This document shows positions 27,928 to 36,000 of a stretch of 60,077 nt of DNA, piece after piece. Position 1 is the stretch's first letter. Every line of letters begins with the position of its first letter. Under the pieces are notes generated by a model. The model was not told the origin of the DNA. It saw only the letters and a program-made list of their open reading frames with translations, and did no database searches. The position numbers and the translations under genes are program-made. This DNA is from Lysobacteraceae bacterium (GTDB lineage: Bacteria; Pseudomonadota; Gammaproteobacteria; Xanthomonadales; Rhodanobacteraceae): NCBI GenBank assembly GCA_021372495.1, contig JAJFUF010000013.1:1-60077 (forward strand). Reading direction: 5' to 3'.

Positions 27928-28365
27928 TCACAGCAGGAACATGCCCTTGGCCAGGAACACGATGCCGACCATCAGCACGAACACGATGCGGTGGGTGTAG
28001 CGGAAGCGGCACGGGCTCATGCGCCCGCGCAGGCCCGCCCACATCGCGCTGAGGAACACGCCGAGCACGCCGAACGCCAGCAGCACCTTCAGCCCGAGCA
28101 GGGCGCCGAAGCGCGTGTCCATGCAGGCGAAATCGGGGCAGCGCACCGCGAACATGGCGAAACCGCTGGCAAACAGCAGCAGCACCGCCAGCGGCATCAC
28201 GCGGCGCGCGCGGCGCAGCACCAGTTCCTCGAGCCGCGCCATTTCGTCGTGGCCGAGATGGCGATGCAGCGATTCGAGAATCAGCACCTCGAAGCTCACC
28301 GCGCCGACGAACAGGATCGCGCAGGCGAGATGGACGAGTTGGATCCAGCCGTACCAGGCAGCCAT
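27928..28365 (-). CDS. Small CopD-like integral membrane protein
   Basis: A 145-residue protein with four predicted membrane helices (about 8-30, 56-76, 86-110, 124-144) and histidines at helix ends (His12, His34, His36, His39, His125), recalling CopD/DUF2269-type cytochrome-b-like small proteins. It could bind heme or copper, but no motif proves it. The ATG at 28365 starts directly at the first helix; an open extension up to 28473 is composition-biased and unlikely. It is convergent with hemW and preceded by a candidate FNR-type promoter, which would make it oxygen-regulated. Confidence 0.75.
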   Translation of the reverse strand: MAAWYGWIQLVHLACAILFVGAVSFEVLILESLHRHLGHDEMARLEELVLRRARRVMPLAVLLLFASGFAMFAVRCPDFACMDTRFGALLGLKVLLAFGVLGVFLSAMWAGLRGRMSPCRFRYTHRIVFVLMVGIVFLAKGMFLL

Positions 28366-28487
28366 AGGTACCCCACAGGTGATGTGCCGGCCGACGCAAG
28401 ACGCGGCGGCCGGACGTTGCGGAGGCGACGTCGTGGCGCGGCCACGACCCGCCGCGCGATCCCCGCGAACCATCGATGCAAATACGA

Positions 28488-28528
28488 ATCGTACGCAACC
28501 GGGCCGGCCGCGTCTTGACCCAGATCAG
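28488..28528 (-). promoter_or_regulatory. Candidate FNR/Anr-dependent class II promoter
   Basis: Read on the minus strand, CTGAT-CTGG-GTCAA (28528-28515) matches the FNR consensus TTGAT-N4-ATCAA in 8 of 10 positions. A -10-like TACGAT (28493-28488) follows after 21 bases, placing the box centre near -41, the spacing of class II FNR promoters. The transcript would read into the CopD-like gene. The box is nearly symmetrical, so action on the divergent zinc-ribbon gene is also possible. Confidence 0.5.
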
Positions 28529-28601
28529 GCGCTACCCGGACGCGCGCGGCGGGAGTCCCTGCCGCCTACCATGCAGGACCGATGAGAACGGAGCCGCTGC
28601 C

Positions 28602-28790
28602 ATGCTCGAACCCGTCACCCTGACCTGCCCGTACTGCGGCGAGGATTTCGAGACGACCGTGGACGCCTCCGCCGGCAGCCAGGCCTACGTCGAGGACTGC
28701 CCGGTGTGCTGCCGGCCGATCGAGGTCGGCGTCGATGTCGACATCGAAGGCACCATCGTCGGCGTGCGTGCGCGCAGCGATCGCGAATGA
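28602..28790 (+). CDS. CPXCG-motif cysteine-rich protein
   Basis: A 62-residue zinc-ribbon-like protein with two cysteine pairs: CPYCGEDF (Cys9, Cys12) and CPVCCRP (Cys33, Cys36, Cys37). The family (CPXCG motif-containing, PF14255-type) is widespread in gammaproteobacteria and has no known function; a small metal-binding regulator or chaperone is plausible. It stands alone between the FNR-like box and the cobalamin riboswitch. Confidence 0.85.
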   Translation: MLEPVTLTCPYCGEDFETTVDASAGSQAYVEDCPVCCRPIEVGVDVDIEGTIVGVRARSDRE

Positions 28791-28829
28791 ACGTTTGCGC
28801 CGTCGCGCGGAACGCGTAAACTGCGCCCC

Positions 28830-29070
28830 GCCTCAGGTGCCCGGCCGCTCTTGCCGCCGGGTGAAACGGGAAGCCGGTGCGAGTGTTCCTTGCGATCGTC
28901 CTCGATCGCGAGGATGGAAAGGCGGCCATCCATGCCGCACGCTCAAATCCGGCGCTGCCCCCGCAACGGTAAGCGAGCGAAACCGGACCACGTAGCCACT
29001 GCGTTCTGCGCGGGAAGGCGGTCCGGCCGATGCCAAGGCATCCGCACGCGAGCCCGGAGACCGGCCTGTG
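28830..29070 (+). ncRNA. Cobalamin (adenosylcobalamin) riboswitch
   Basis: The conserved core is visible in order: AGGTGC near 28835, GTGAAACGGGAAGCCGGTGC (28861-28880), GCTGCCCCCGCAACGGTAA (about 28954-28972), the B12-box-like GTAGCCACTG (about 28993-29002), CGGGAAGGCG, and the closing GAGCCCGGAGACCGGCC (29050-29066). It lies 140-380 bases upstream of a BtuB-type receptor gene, as expected for repression of vitamin B12 uptake when the cofactor is plentiful. Confidence 0.93.
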
Positions 29071-29112
29071 GTCGGCGTCCGCAGGACGCCGTGGATGCCA
29101 GGCGTCGCGGCG

Positions 29113-29148
29113 GGCGGCGGTCGGGTGCGCGGGCCCGCGTCCGCCGCC
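29113..29148 (+). promoter_or_regulatory. GC-rich hairpin, likely riboswitch expression platform
   Basis: GGCGGCGG (29113-29120) pairs with CCGCCGCC (29141-29148), with a CGCGGGCCCGCG palindrome inside. It stands between the aptamer and the btuB ribosome site (GAGGAA, 29195). There is no T tract, so either termination is Rho-aided or control is through translation. Confidence 0.45.
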
Positions 29149-29207
29149 TTGCCGGTTCCCCCGCCCCGCGCCTGGTCGCGGGTGAGCGAAACCTGAGGAA
29201 CCGACCA

Positions 29208-31001
29208 ATGTTGAAGCCTTCCCTGCCGGCGCTCGCGCTGGCCGCCGCGTGCGTTGCCGCGCACGCGCAGACCGTCACCGAACAACCGGAAGTCGTCGTC
29301 ACCGCCTCGCGCGTGGCCACCACCGTCGACGCCGCGCTGGCCGACGTCAGCGTGATCACCCGCGCCGACATCGAAGCCAGCGGCGCGCCCGACCTGTACG
29401 ACCTGCTGCGCATGCAGGCCGGCGTCGACATCGCCCGCGCCGGCGGCCCCGGCCAGCAGGCCGCGGTGTTCCTGCGCGGCACCAACTCCAACCACGTGCT
29501 GGTGCTGGTCGACGGCGTGCGCGTCGCCTCGGCCAACACCGGCGGCCTCGACTGGTCGCAATTGCCGCTGCACGCGATCGAGCGCGTCGAGATCGTGCGC
29601 GGCCCGCGCGCCAGCTACTGGGGCTCGGACGCGATCGGCGGCGTGATCCAGATCTTCACGCGCAAGCTCGACGGCCCGCGCGCCGCCGTGCAGTACGGCA
29701 GCTACCGCGATGCGGCCGGCAGCGCCGGCATCGGCCGGTGGGGCGAACAGGGCGGCTTCAGCGTGCAGGCCGGGCTGCGCCACGTCGGCGGCTTCTCCGC
29801 GCAGAACCCGCAGGGCTTCTCCTTCAATCCCGACGACGACGGCTACCGCAGCAGGAATCTCGCCGCGCGCGGCGCGTACCGGCTCGGCGCGCAGACGCTG
29901 TCCGCCACGCTGCTGCGCAACGACAGCGACAACGCGTTCGACCAGGGCCGCACGCACGTCGTCGAGCAGTCCGCGGGCGTCGGCCTGGACGGCGCGCTCG
30001 CCGAAGGCTGGACGCACCGCCTGAGCCTCGGCCTTGCGCACGACTCGCTGCTCACGCCCGACTTCTTTTCGCTGCTGAAATCGCACCGCGAGAGCCTGAC
30101 CTGGCAGAACACCTTCGCGCTCGGCGCGCAGCAGCGCCTGATCGCCGGGCTGGAGTACGTCGAGGAGCACGGCGAGAGCCGCGACACCTTCGCCGGCAGC
30201 ACCCTGTATGCCGACAGCCGCCACAACGCCGCCGCGTTCACCGGCTGGCAGGGCGGCGCCGGCCGCCTCGACTGGGAGCTGGCCGCGCGCCGCGACCAGA
30301 ACAGCGAGTTCGGCGGCGCCACCACCGGCTCGGCGGCGCTGGGCCTGCGCCTGGCCGACTGGGCGCGCGTGACCGGCAGCTGGGGGCGCGCGTTCCGCGG
30401 GCCCAACCTCAACGAGCAGTTCTCGCCCGGCTACGGCGGCCTGTTCGCCGGCAACCCCGCGCTGAAGCCCGAGCGTTCGCGCAGCGGCGAGCTGGCGCTG
30501 GAGCTGACGCCGACGCCGGCGCTGCGCGCCAAGCTGGCCGCCTACCGCACCGACGTCAGCGATCTGATCGACTTCACCGGCCCGGCCTTCCGCGCCGAGA
30601 ACACCGCGCGCGCGCGCATCGACGGCGTCGAGGCGGACCTCGACTGGCACGCCGGCGCCTGGGCCGCGAGCGCCAACGCAACCTGGCAGGATCCGCGCGA
30701 CGCCCGGACCGACGCGCCGCTGCTGCGCCGGCCCAGGCACAAGGGCAACCTGCTGCTGACGCGCACATTCGGCGAGCGCCTCGACGCCGGCGTCGAGCTG
30801 GTCGCCGCCGGCCCCAGCCCCGACTTCGGCGGCGACCTGCCGGGCTATGCGATCGTCAACGCGCGGCTCGGCATCACGCTGGCGCCGGCCTGGCACCTGC
30901 AACTGCGCGCGGAGAACCTCGCCGACCGCGACTACGCGCTGATCCGCGGCTACAACACGCCGGGGCGCTCGGGCTGGATCGAGCTGGTCTGGCAGCCGTA
31001 G
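29208..31001 (+). CDS. btuB: TonB-dependent vitamin B12 receptor (BtuB-like)
   Basis: A 597-residue outer-membrane protein: signal peptide (about 1-20), a TonB box-like EVVVTAS right after it, a plug domain (about 30-140; GQQAAVFLRGTNSNHVLVLVDGVR includes the plug core) and a 22-strand barrel ending in an aromatic-rich strand with the terminal WQP. The GRAFRGPNLNEQFSPGYGG stretch and the C-terminal ENLADRDYALIRGYN are typical of BtuB-type receptors. The upstream cobalamin riboswitch supports cobalamin or a precursor as substrate. No transporter genes (btuCDF) are visible in the window. Confidence 0.93.
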   Translation: MLKPSLPALALAAACVAAHAQTVTEQPEVVVTASRVATTVDAALADVSVITRADIEASGAPDLYDLLRMQAGVDIARAGGPGQQAAVFLRGTNSNHVLVLVDGVRVASANTGGLDWSQLPLHAIERVEIVRGPRASYWGSDAIGGVIQIFTRKLDGPRAAVQYGSYRDAAGSAGIGRWGEQGGFSVQAGLRHVGGFSAQNPQGFSFNPDDDGYRSRNLAARGAYRLGAQTLSATLLRNDSDNAFDQGRTHVVEQSAGVGLDGALAEGWTHRLSLGLAHDSLLTPDFFSLLKSHRESLTWQNTFALGAQQRLIAGLEYVEEHGESRDTFAGSTLYADSRHNAAAFTGWQGGAGRLDWELAARRDQNSEFGGATTGSAALGLRLADWARVTGSWGRAFRGPNLNEQFSPGYGGLFAGNPALKPERSRSGELALELTPTPALRAKLAAYRTDVSDLIDFTGPAFRAENTARARIDGVEADLDWHAGAWAASANATWQDPRDARTDAPLLRRPRHKGNLLLTRTFGERLDAGVELVAAGPSPDFGGDLPGYAIVNARLGITLAPAWHLQLRAENLADRDYALIRGYNTPGRSGWIELVWQP

Positions 31002-31034
31002 CCGGTACGCCGAGGCGGCTTCCAGGTGAGATGA

Positions 31035-31099
31035 AGGCCTTGGCCGCGACGGCTTCCGGCATCGCCGCAGCCCGTTCGCGGCCGAGGCCGCTCCCACGG
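31035..31099. repeat. REP-like inverted pair after btuB
   Basis: GGCCTTGGCCGCGACGGCTT (31037-31056) and, in inverse orientation, TTCGCGGCCGAGGCCGCTCC (31075-31094) followed by CAC are two copies of a motif read on the minus strand as GTGGGAGCGGCCTCGGCCGC, a well-known REP element of Pseudomonas and Xanthomonadales. It is in the 198-base gap between btuB and the DUF1631 gene and may stabilise or terminate the btuB mRNA. Confidence 0.6.
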
Positions 31100-31168
31100 A
31101 AGAGCATCTCCTCGATCCGCGAATCGGCCGTCGGATTCGCCCAACTGGCCGCCCTAGCCGGCTCGGCA

Positions 31169-31174
31169 TAGAAT
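31169..31174 (+). promoter_or_regulatory. Candidate -10 of the DUF1631 gene
   Basis: TAGAAT lies 26 bases before the start codon; CTGGCC 18 bases further up is a poor -35. The start codon itself has a strong GGGGGGAA ribosome site. Confidence 0.4.
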
Positions 31175-31199
31175 CCGATCGACCTCGGGGGGAACGCTC

Positions 31200-33452
31200 A
31201 TGGCCTCGGACGGGCACCCGCGTAACGAATCGCCGTCGGTCGCGTCGTCTACCCTGGCGGCGCGCACGGACCTGCCGCTGCGCGTGCGTCAGTTGCTCGA
31301 CGAGCTGCTGGAGATGTGCAGCGCGCGGCTGGAACCGGCGCTGCGCGCCACCCTCTCCGATCTCGAGCAGCAGTTGTTCAAGCAAGCCGAGCAGGCGCAC
31401 AACAACGCCGATCAGCAGCGCTGCTTCGAGAGCCTGCGCGAGGTCAAGCGCGGCCGCGCCGACGTCGCGCCGCGCTTCCTGCTGGCGCTGGAGGAGCAGC
31501 TCGCCGCGCTGGACCGCGCGCCCTCCGGCGGCCACGGCGCCGGCAGCGATGCACTGAAGCTGGTCGAGCAGCACGAGCTGGAGGAAGCGCTGGCGCTGGA
31601 GGACATCGCCACCCGCGCCGAGGTGCGCTGCAGCGCCGCGCTGTACGAACTCGGCCACCGCTTCGGCGTGCTGATCGCCGCGCCGGTGATCGAGGCCGAG
31701 GCGCTGCCGCTCGGCCCCTACGCGATCGCGCGCGCGCTGCAGCGCGCCGCCGCCGACCTCGACCTGGTGCTGGAGCACCGCCTGCTGCTGTTCCGCAGCT
31801 TCGACCGGCGGGTGATGGCCACCGCCGGCGCCTTCTACGACGCGCTGAACGCCCACCTCGCCGCGCGCGGCCTGCTGGCGCATTTGCGCGTGTTCCTGCC
31901 CAAGCGCGCGCAGGACGGCAAGGCCGCCGCGGCGCCGGCGCAAGGTGCCGCCGCAGGCGCGCCCGCCGCAGGCGCGCCCGTCGCGGCGGGCGCCGCCGCG
32001 GCCAGCCACGACGAGGAATCGTTCGCGCGCCTGCGCGACCTGCTGGCGCAGCGGCGCACCATCCTCGGCCTCGCCGGCGAGGATGCCGGCGACGGCCACG
32101 TCGCCAGCGGCGACGAGTTGCAGGCGGTGCTGGCCGGCCTGCAGAACCGGCCGGCGCTGGTCAAGTCCGGCGGCCGCGCGGTGCCGCGCACCATGCAGCA
32201 CCTGCGCCAGGACATGCTCGCGCACCTGCGCCAGTTCACCCCGGGCGGCCAGCCGCCGCGGCTGGCCGCGCAGCACCGCGACACCTTCGACCTGGTCGGC
32301 ATGCTGTTCGAGCATCTCGGCAAGGAAGTCCCGCTCGGCGGCCACGCGGAGAAGCTGCTGACCCGCCTGCAGGTGCCGCTGCTGCGCGTCGCGCTGTCCG
32401 ACCAGAGCTTCTTCACCCAGCGCGCGCATCCGGCGCGGCGCCTGCTCAACACGCTGGTCGAGACCGCGGCCAACTGGGTCGACAGCAGCGACGGCGAGGC
32501 CGATCCCTCGCTGGTCGAGAAAATGCGCCTGCTGGTCGACCGCGTGCTCAACGAGTTCACCGGCGACCTCTCGCTGTTCGAGCACCTGCTCGGCGACCTC
32601 GACCGCCACATGGGCATGCTGGCGCGCAAGGCCGAGAGCGCCGAACGCCGCCACGTCGAGGCGGCGCAGGGCCGCGAGCGGCTGCAGTCGGCGCGCATGC
32701 GCGCCAGCGCGGCGATCAGCGAGCGCCTGGCCGGCGCGCGCGTGTCGCCGCTGGTGCGCACCATGCTGGAACAGGCCTGGACCGACGCGCTGGCGCTGTC
32801 GATCCTGCGTCACGGCGAGGACAGCCGCGCCTACCGCGAACGGCTGGCGATCGCCGACCGCCTGCTCAAGCCGGGTGCCGCGGAGGACAAGGAAGAGCTG
32901 CGCCGCGAGATCGAGCGCGGCCTCGGCCAGGTCGGCCTGCACGACGCCGACGCCACGCAGGTGGCGCAGCGCCTGGTCGAAGGCGCCGCCGCCAACGACG
33001 ACGAAATGCCGACCTCGCAGACCGAGCTGGCGCTGAAGCTGAAGCAGCGCCAGCGCCTCGGCGAGGAAATCAGCGTGCCGGCGCCGATGCCGGCCGCCGC
33101 CGCGCAGCCCGAGCTGGACGCCGAGGAAAAACGCACGCTGGCGCAGCTGAAGACGCTGCCGTTCGGCACCTGGTTCGAATTCGTGCGCAGCCCCGGCGGC
33201 GAAACGGTGCGCCGCAAGCTGGCCTGGTATTCGACCCTGACCGGGCGCTGCCTGTTCGTCAACCAGCGCGGCGCGCGCTGCGACGAGCGCAGCCTGGAAC
33301 AGCTCGCGCACGACATGCGAAGCGGCGCGGCGCGGCTGGTGCCGGCGCAGCAGGAATCGCTGATCGACCGCGCCTGGGGCGCGATCACCGCGGCGCTGCG
33401 CCAGTTTGCCGGCCGCAGTCCCGTCCCCGCCCACGGAGGAGCCGGCGCATGA
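31200..33452 (+). CDS. DUF1631 family protein
   Basis: A 750-residue cytoplasmic, largely helical protein of the DUF1631 family, found mainly in gammaproteobacteria; Xanthomonas members carry the misleading name thymidine phosphorylase, though no such motif exists here. An Ala/Gly/Pro linker of low complexity spans about 240-270. The C-terminal 110 residues (LPFGTWFEFVRSPGGETVRR, then KLAWYSTLTGRCLFVNQRG) form a beta-rich domain that resembles a PilZ-like fold. It overlaps the next gene, a true PilZ protein, by four bases (ATGA), so the two likely act together in c-di-GMP-linked surface behaviour; this is inference. Confidence 0.85.
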   Translation: MASDGHPRNESPSVASSTLAARTDLPLRVRQLLDELLEMCSARLEPALRATLSDLEQQLFKQAEQAHNNADQQRCFESLREVKRGRADVAPRFLLALEEQLAALDRAPSGGHGAGSDALKLVEQHELEEALALEDIATRAEVRCSAALYELGHRFGVLIAAPVIEAEALPLGPYAIARALQRAAADLDLVLEHRLLLFRSFDRRVMATAGAFYDALNAHLAARGLLAHLRVFLPKRAQDGKAAAAPAQGAAAGAPAAGAPVAAGAAAASHDEESFARLRDLLAQRRTILGLAGEDAGDGHVASGDELQAVLAGLQNRPALVKSGGRAVPRTMQHLRQDMLAHLRQFTPGGQPPRLAAQHRDTFDLVGMLFEHLGKEVPLGGHAEKLLTRLQVPLLRVALSDQSFFTQRAHPARRLLNTLVETAANWVDSSDGEADPSLVEKMRLLVDRVLNEFTGDLSLFEHLLGDLDRHMGMLARKAESAERRHVEAAQGRERLQSARMRASAAISERLAGARVSPLVRTMLEQAWTDALALSILRHGEDSRAYRERLAIADRLLKPGAAEDKEELRREIERGLGQVGLHDADATQVAQRLVEGAAANDDEMPTSQTELALKLKQRQRLGEEISVPAPMPAAAAQPELDAEEKRTLAQLKTLPFGTWFEFVRSPGGETVRRKLAWYSTLTGRCLFVNQRGARCDERSLEQLAHDMRSGAARLVPAQQESLIDRAWGAITAALRQFAGRSPVPAHGGAGA

Positions 33453-33796
33453 GCGAACAACGCCGCGCACGACGCAAGCACGTCGCCGACGTGATCGAGG
33501 TCGGCAACGCCATCACCGGCGCCTCGATGGGCCGCATCGGCAACCTGTCGCGCACCGGCCTGATGCTGATCAGCCACGAGCCGGTGCGCGAGGACGCGCT
33601 GTACCAGTTGAGCTTCCGCCTGGCCGGCGCGGACGGCGTGGTGCGCATGCTCGAAATGGGCGTGCACGAGCAGTGGAGCGAACCCGCCGCGGTGCCGGGG
33701 CAGTACTGGGCCGGCTTCCGCATCATCGCGCTCGGCGAGGACGACGCCGTGGTGCTGGACGCCTGGCTGGCCGATCCCAACCGCGCGTCGCTGTGA
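33449..33796 (+). CDS. PilZ domain protein
   Basis: A 115-residue single PilZ domain with the complete c-di-GMP binding signature: RRARR (RxxxR, residues 5-9) and NLSRTG (NxSxxG, 32-37). It should therefore bind c-di-GMP, unlike the non-binding PilZ of type IV pilus systems, and act as a small receptor. Translational coupling to the DUF1631 gene suggests a shared complex. Confidence 0.92.
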   Translation: MSEQRRARRKHVADVIEVGNAITGASMGRIGNLSRTGLMLISHEPVREDALYQLSFRLAGADGVVRMLEMGVHEQWSEPAAVPGQYWAGFRIIALGEDDAVVLDAWLADPNRASL

Positions 33797-33809
33797 CCCT
33801 TCGGCGCCG

Positions 33810-34904
33810 ATGAGAACCGCCGCGACGCGCACGCTCGCGCTGGCGGCGGCCGGCGCCGCCGTCGTGCTGCTGGCCGCGCTGGCGCTGCGCGGACCGCAAC
33901 CGCCGGCGCGTGCCGAGTTCTTCGTGTTCGGCGGGCTGACCGCGGTCGAGCTGCGCGGCACGACGCCCGCGCATGCGCGCGGCGCGTTCGCCGCGATCGA
34001 CACCCTGCTGCGCCAGGACGAGCGCGACTGGCACCCGTGGCAGCCGAGCGCGCTGATGCGCCTCAACGCCGCGTTAGCGCGCGGCGAACCGATGCGCGCG
34101 CCGGGCGACCTGGCCGGGCTGATCCGCCGCGCGCAGTGGGGCTACCGCGCCAGCGCCGGCCTGTTCGACCCGGCGATCGGCGCGCTGATCGAAGCCTGGG
34201 GCTTCCACACCAGCGACTACCCGATCACCACGCCGCCGCCGTCGCGCGCGCGCGTCGACGCGCTGCTGGCGGCGCGCCCGACGATGGACGACGTCGGCGT
34301 CGCCGCCGACGGCACGGTCGGCAGCCGCAACCGCGCCGTGCAGCTCGACCTGAACGGCCTTGCCGAAGGCTATGCCGCCGAACAGGTCGCCGCGCTGCTG
34401 CGCGCGCGCGGCATCGCCGACGCGATCGTCAACGTGGGCGGCGACGTGCTCGCGCTGGGCACGGCGGACGGCCGCCGCTGGCGCGTGGCGATCGAGGATC
34501 CGCGCGGCAAGGCGCCGCTGGCCGTCGCCGAGCTGGCCGGCCACGAAGCGCTGTTCACCTCCGGCGACTACCACAAGTACCGCGAAATCGACGGCCGGCG
34601 CTGGGCGCACATCCTCGACCCGCGCGACGGCCTGCCGCTGCACGGCGCCGCCGCGGCCACCGCGGTGATCGCCGGCGACGCGGTGGTGGCCGACATCGCC
34701 TCGACCACGCTGATGATCGCCGGCCCCGAGCGCTTCGCCGCAGCCGCGCGCGGACTGGGCGTGAACTGCGCGCTGCTGCTGACCCACGACGGCCGGCTGT
34801 ACCTGACGCCGTCGATGCGCGCGCGCATCGACGTGCTGGCGTCGGTCGCCTCGACCACGCCGGGCGCGGGCCCGGTCGAACGCTGCGACGCCGCGGCGCG
34901 CTAA
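33810..34904 (+). CDS. FAD:protein FMN transferase (ApbE family)
   Basis: A 364-residue protein with an N-terminal signal or membrane anchor (about 8-26, no lipobox Cys) and an ApbE domain with the key segments LDLNGLAEGYAAEQV, NVGGDVLALG, SGDYHKYR and HILDPRDGLP (the flavin-binding and metal-binding HxxDP). ApbE enzymes attach FMN covalently to Thr residues of periplasmic or membrane redox proteins such as NqrC/RnfG. No target gene is nearby. It follows the PilZ gene by 13 bases. Confidence 0.92.
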   Translation: MRTAATRTLALAAAGAAVVLLAALALRGPQPPARAEFFVFGGLTAVELRGTTPAHARGAFAAIDTLLRQDERDWHPWQPSALMRLNAALARGEPMRAPGDLAGLIRRAQWGYRASAGLFDPAIGALIEAWGFHTSDYPITTPPPSRARVDALLAARPTMDDVGVAADGTVGSRNRAVQLDLNGLAEGYAAEQVAALLRARGIADAIVNVGGDVLALGTADGRRWRVAIEDPRGKAPLAVAELAGHEALFTSGDYHKYREIDGRRWAHILDPRDGLPLHGAAAATAVIAGDAVVADIASTTLMIAGPERFAAAARGLGVNCALLLTHDGRLYLTPSMRARIDVLASVASTTPGAGPVERCDAAAR

Positions 34905-34937
34905 GCTCGGCCTTCGTCCGCATCGACACGATCCGTC

Positions 34938-35885
34938 ATGAGCGCCGTCCTGCCCGACCACCCCGCCATCGAAACCGCCGCCGCGCGTATCGCCGGCCGC
35001 GTGCGCGTCACCCCCGTCGTCGAACTGGAGCGCGGCGCGTTCGGATTGGCGCCCGCGGCCGCCGTCACGCTGAAGCTGGAAAGCCTGCAGCACGCCGGCT
35101 CGTTCAAGCCGCGCGGCGCGTTCAACCGCGTGCTGGCGCAGGCCGCGCTGCCCGCCGCCGGCCTGATCGCCGCCTCCGGCGGCAACCACGGCGCCGCGGT
35201 GGCGCACGTCGCGCGCACGCTCGGCGTGCGCGCGGAGATCTTCGTGCCGGAGATCGTCGCGCCGGCCAAGCTGGCGCGCCTGCGCGACTACGGCGCGGAC
35301 GTGCGCGTCGGCGGCCGCGATTACGCCGAGGCATTGGCCGCCTGCGAGGCGCGCCGCGCCGAGAGCGGCGCGCTGCCGGTGCACGCCTACGACGACGTCG
35401 ACGTAGTCGCCGGCCAGGGCACGCTGGCGCGCGAGCTGGAAGCGCAGGCGCCGCGGCTCGACACCGTGCTGGTCGCGGTCGGCGGCGGCGGGATGATCGC
35501 CGGCGTCGCCGCGTGGTACGCCGGCCGCGTGCGCGTGGTCGGCGTGGAGCCGCACGGTTGCGCCACGCTGCGCCGCGCGCTGGACGCCGGCGTGCCGGTG
35601 GACGTGCCGGTATCGGGCCTCGCCGCCGACAGCCTCGGCGCGCGCCGGGCCGGCAGCATCGCGTTCGCGCTGGCGCAGGCGCATGTCGCCGACGTGGTGC
35701 TGGTCGACGACGACGCCATCCGCGCCGCGCAGCGTGCGCTGTGGCGGGAGCTGCGCGTGTTCGCCGAGCCCGGCGGCGCCACCGCGCTGGCCGCGCTGCT
35801 GGCCGGCGCGTACCGGCCGGCGCCGGGCGAGCGCGTCGGCGTGATCGTCTGCGGCGGCAACGGCGATCCCGCCGCGCTGGCGTGA
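34938..35885 (+). CDS. Threonine/serine dehydratase-like PLP enzyme
   Basis: A 315-residue fold type II PLP enzyme with the lysine in SFKPRGA (Lys57), SGGNHGAAVAHVA (phosphate-binding and cofactor loop) and the glycine-rich VAVGGGGMIAGVA. There is no C-terminal regulatory ACT-like domain, so it is of the short, catabolic/serine racemase-like type. It would generate 2-aminoacrylate-type intermediates that RidA (15446) detoxifies. Substrate cannot be fixed by motifs alone. Confidence 0.88.
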   Translation: MSAVLPDHPAIETAAARIAGRVRVTPVVELERGAFGLAPAAAVTLKLESLQHAGSFKPRGAFNRVLAQAALPAAGLIAASGGNHGAAVAHVARTLGVRAEIFVPEIVAPAKLARLRDYGADVRVGGRDYAEALAACEARRAESGALPVHAYDDVDVVAGQGTLARELEAQAPRLDTVLVAVGGGGMIAGVAAWYAGRVRVVGVEPHGCATLRRALDAGVPVDVPVSGLAADSLGARRAGSIAFALAQAHVADVVLVDDDAIRAAQRALWRELRVFAEPGGATALAALLAGAYRPAPGERVGVIVCGGNGDPAALA

Positions 35886-36000
35886 CCCGCGCGCCTGCGG
35901 ATCGAGGATCGCCGCCCGCGCGGCGCCCGCCGCGTACGGTCATCTCTTTGCGGCGCGGGACGCTTCGCGGCACCATGGCGGTCTTTACGGAGATCGCCCG

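Noticed and set aside
31200..33452. Label thymidine phosphorylase for the DUF1631 protein
   Set aside because: No glycosyltransferase family 3 motif is present; the name is inherited from old annotations.
28833..33470. 1545-codon minus-strand frame across btuB and the DUF1631 gene
   Set aside because: It lies opposite two recognised proteins and a riboswitch and shows no domain; composition is that of a shadow frame.
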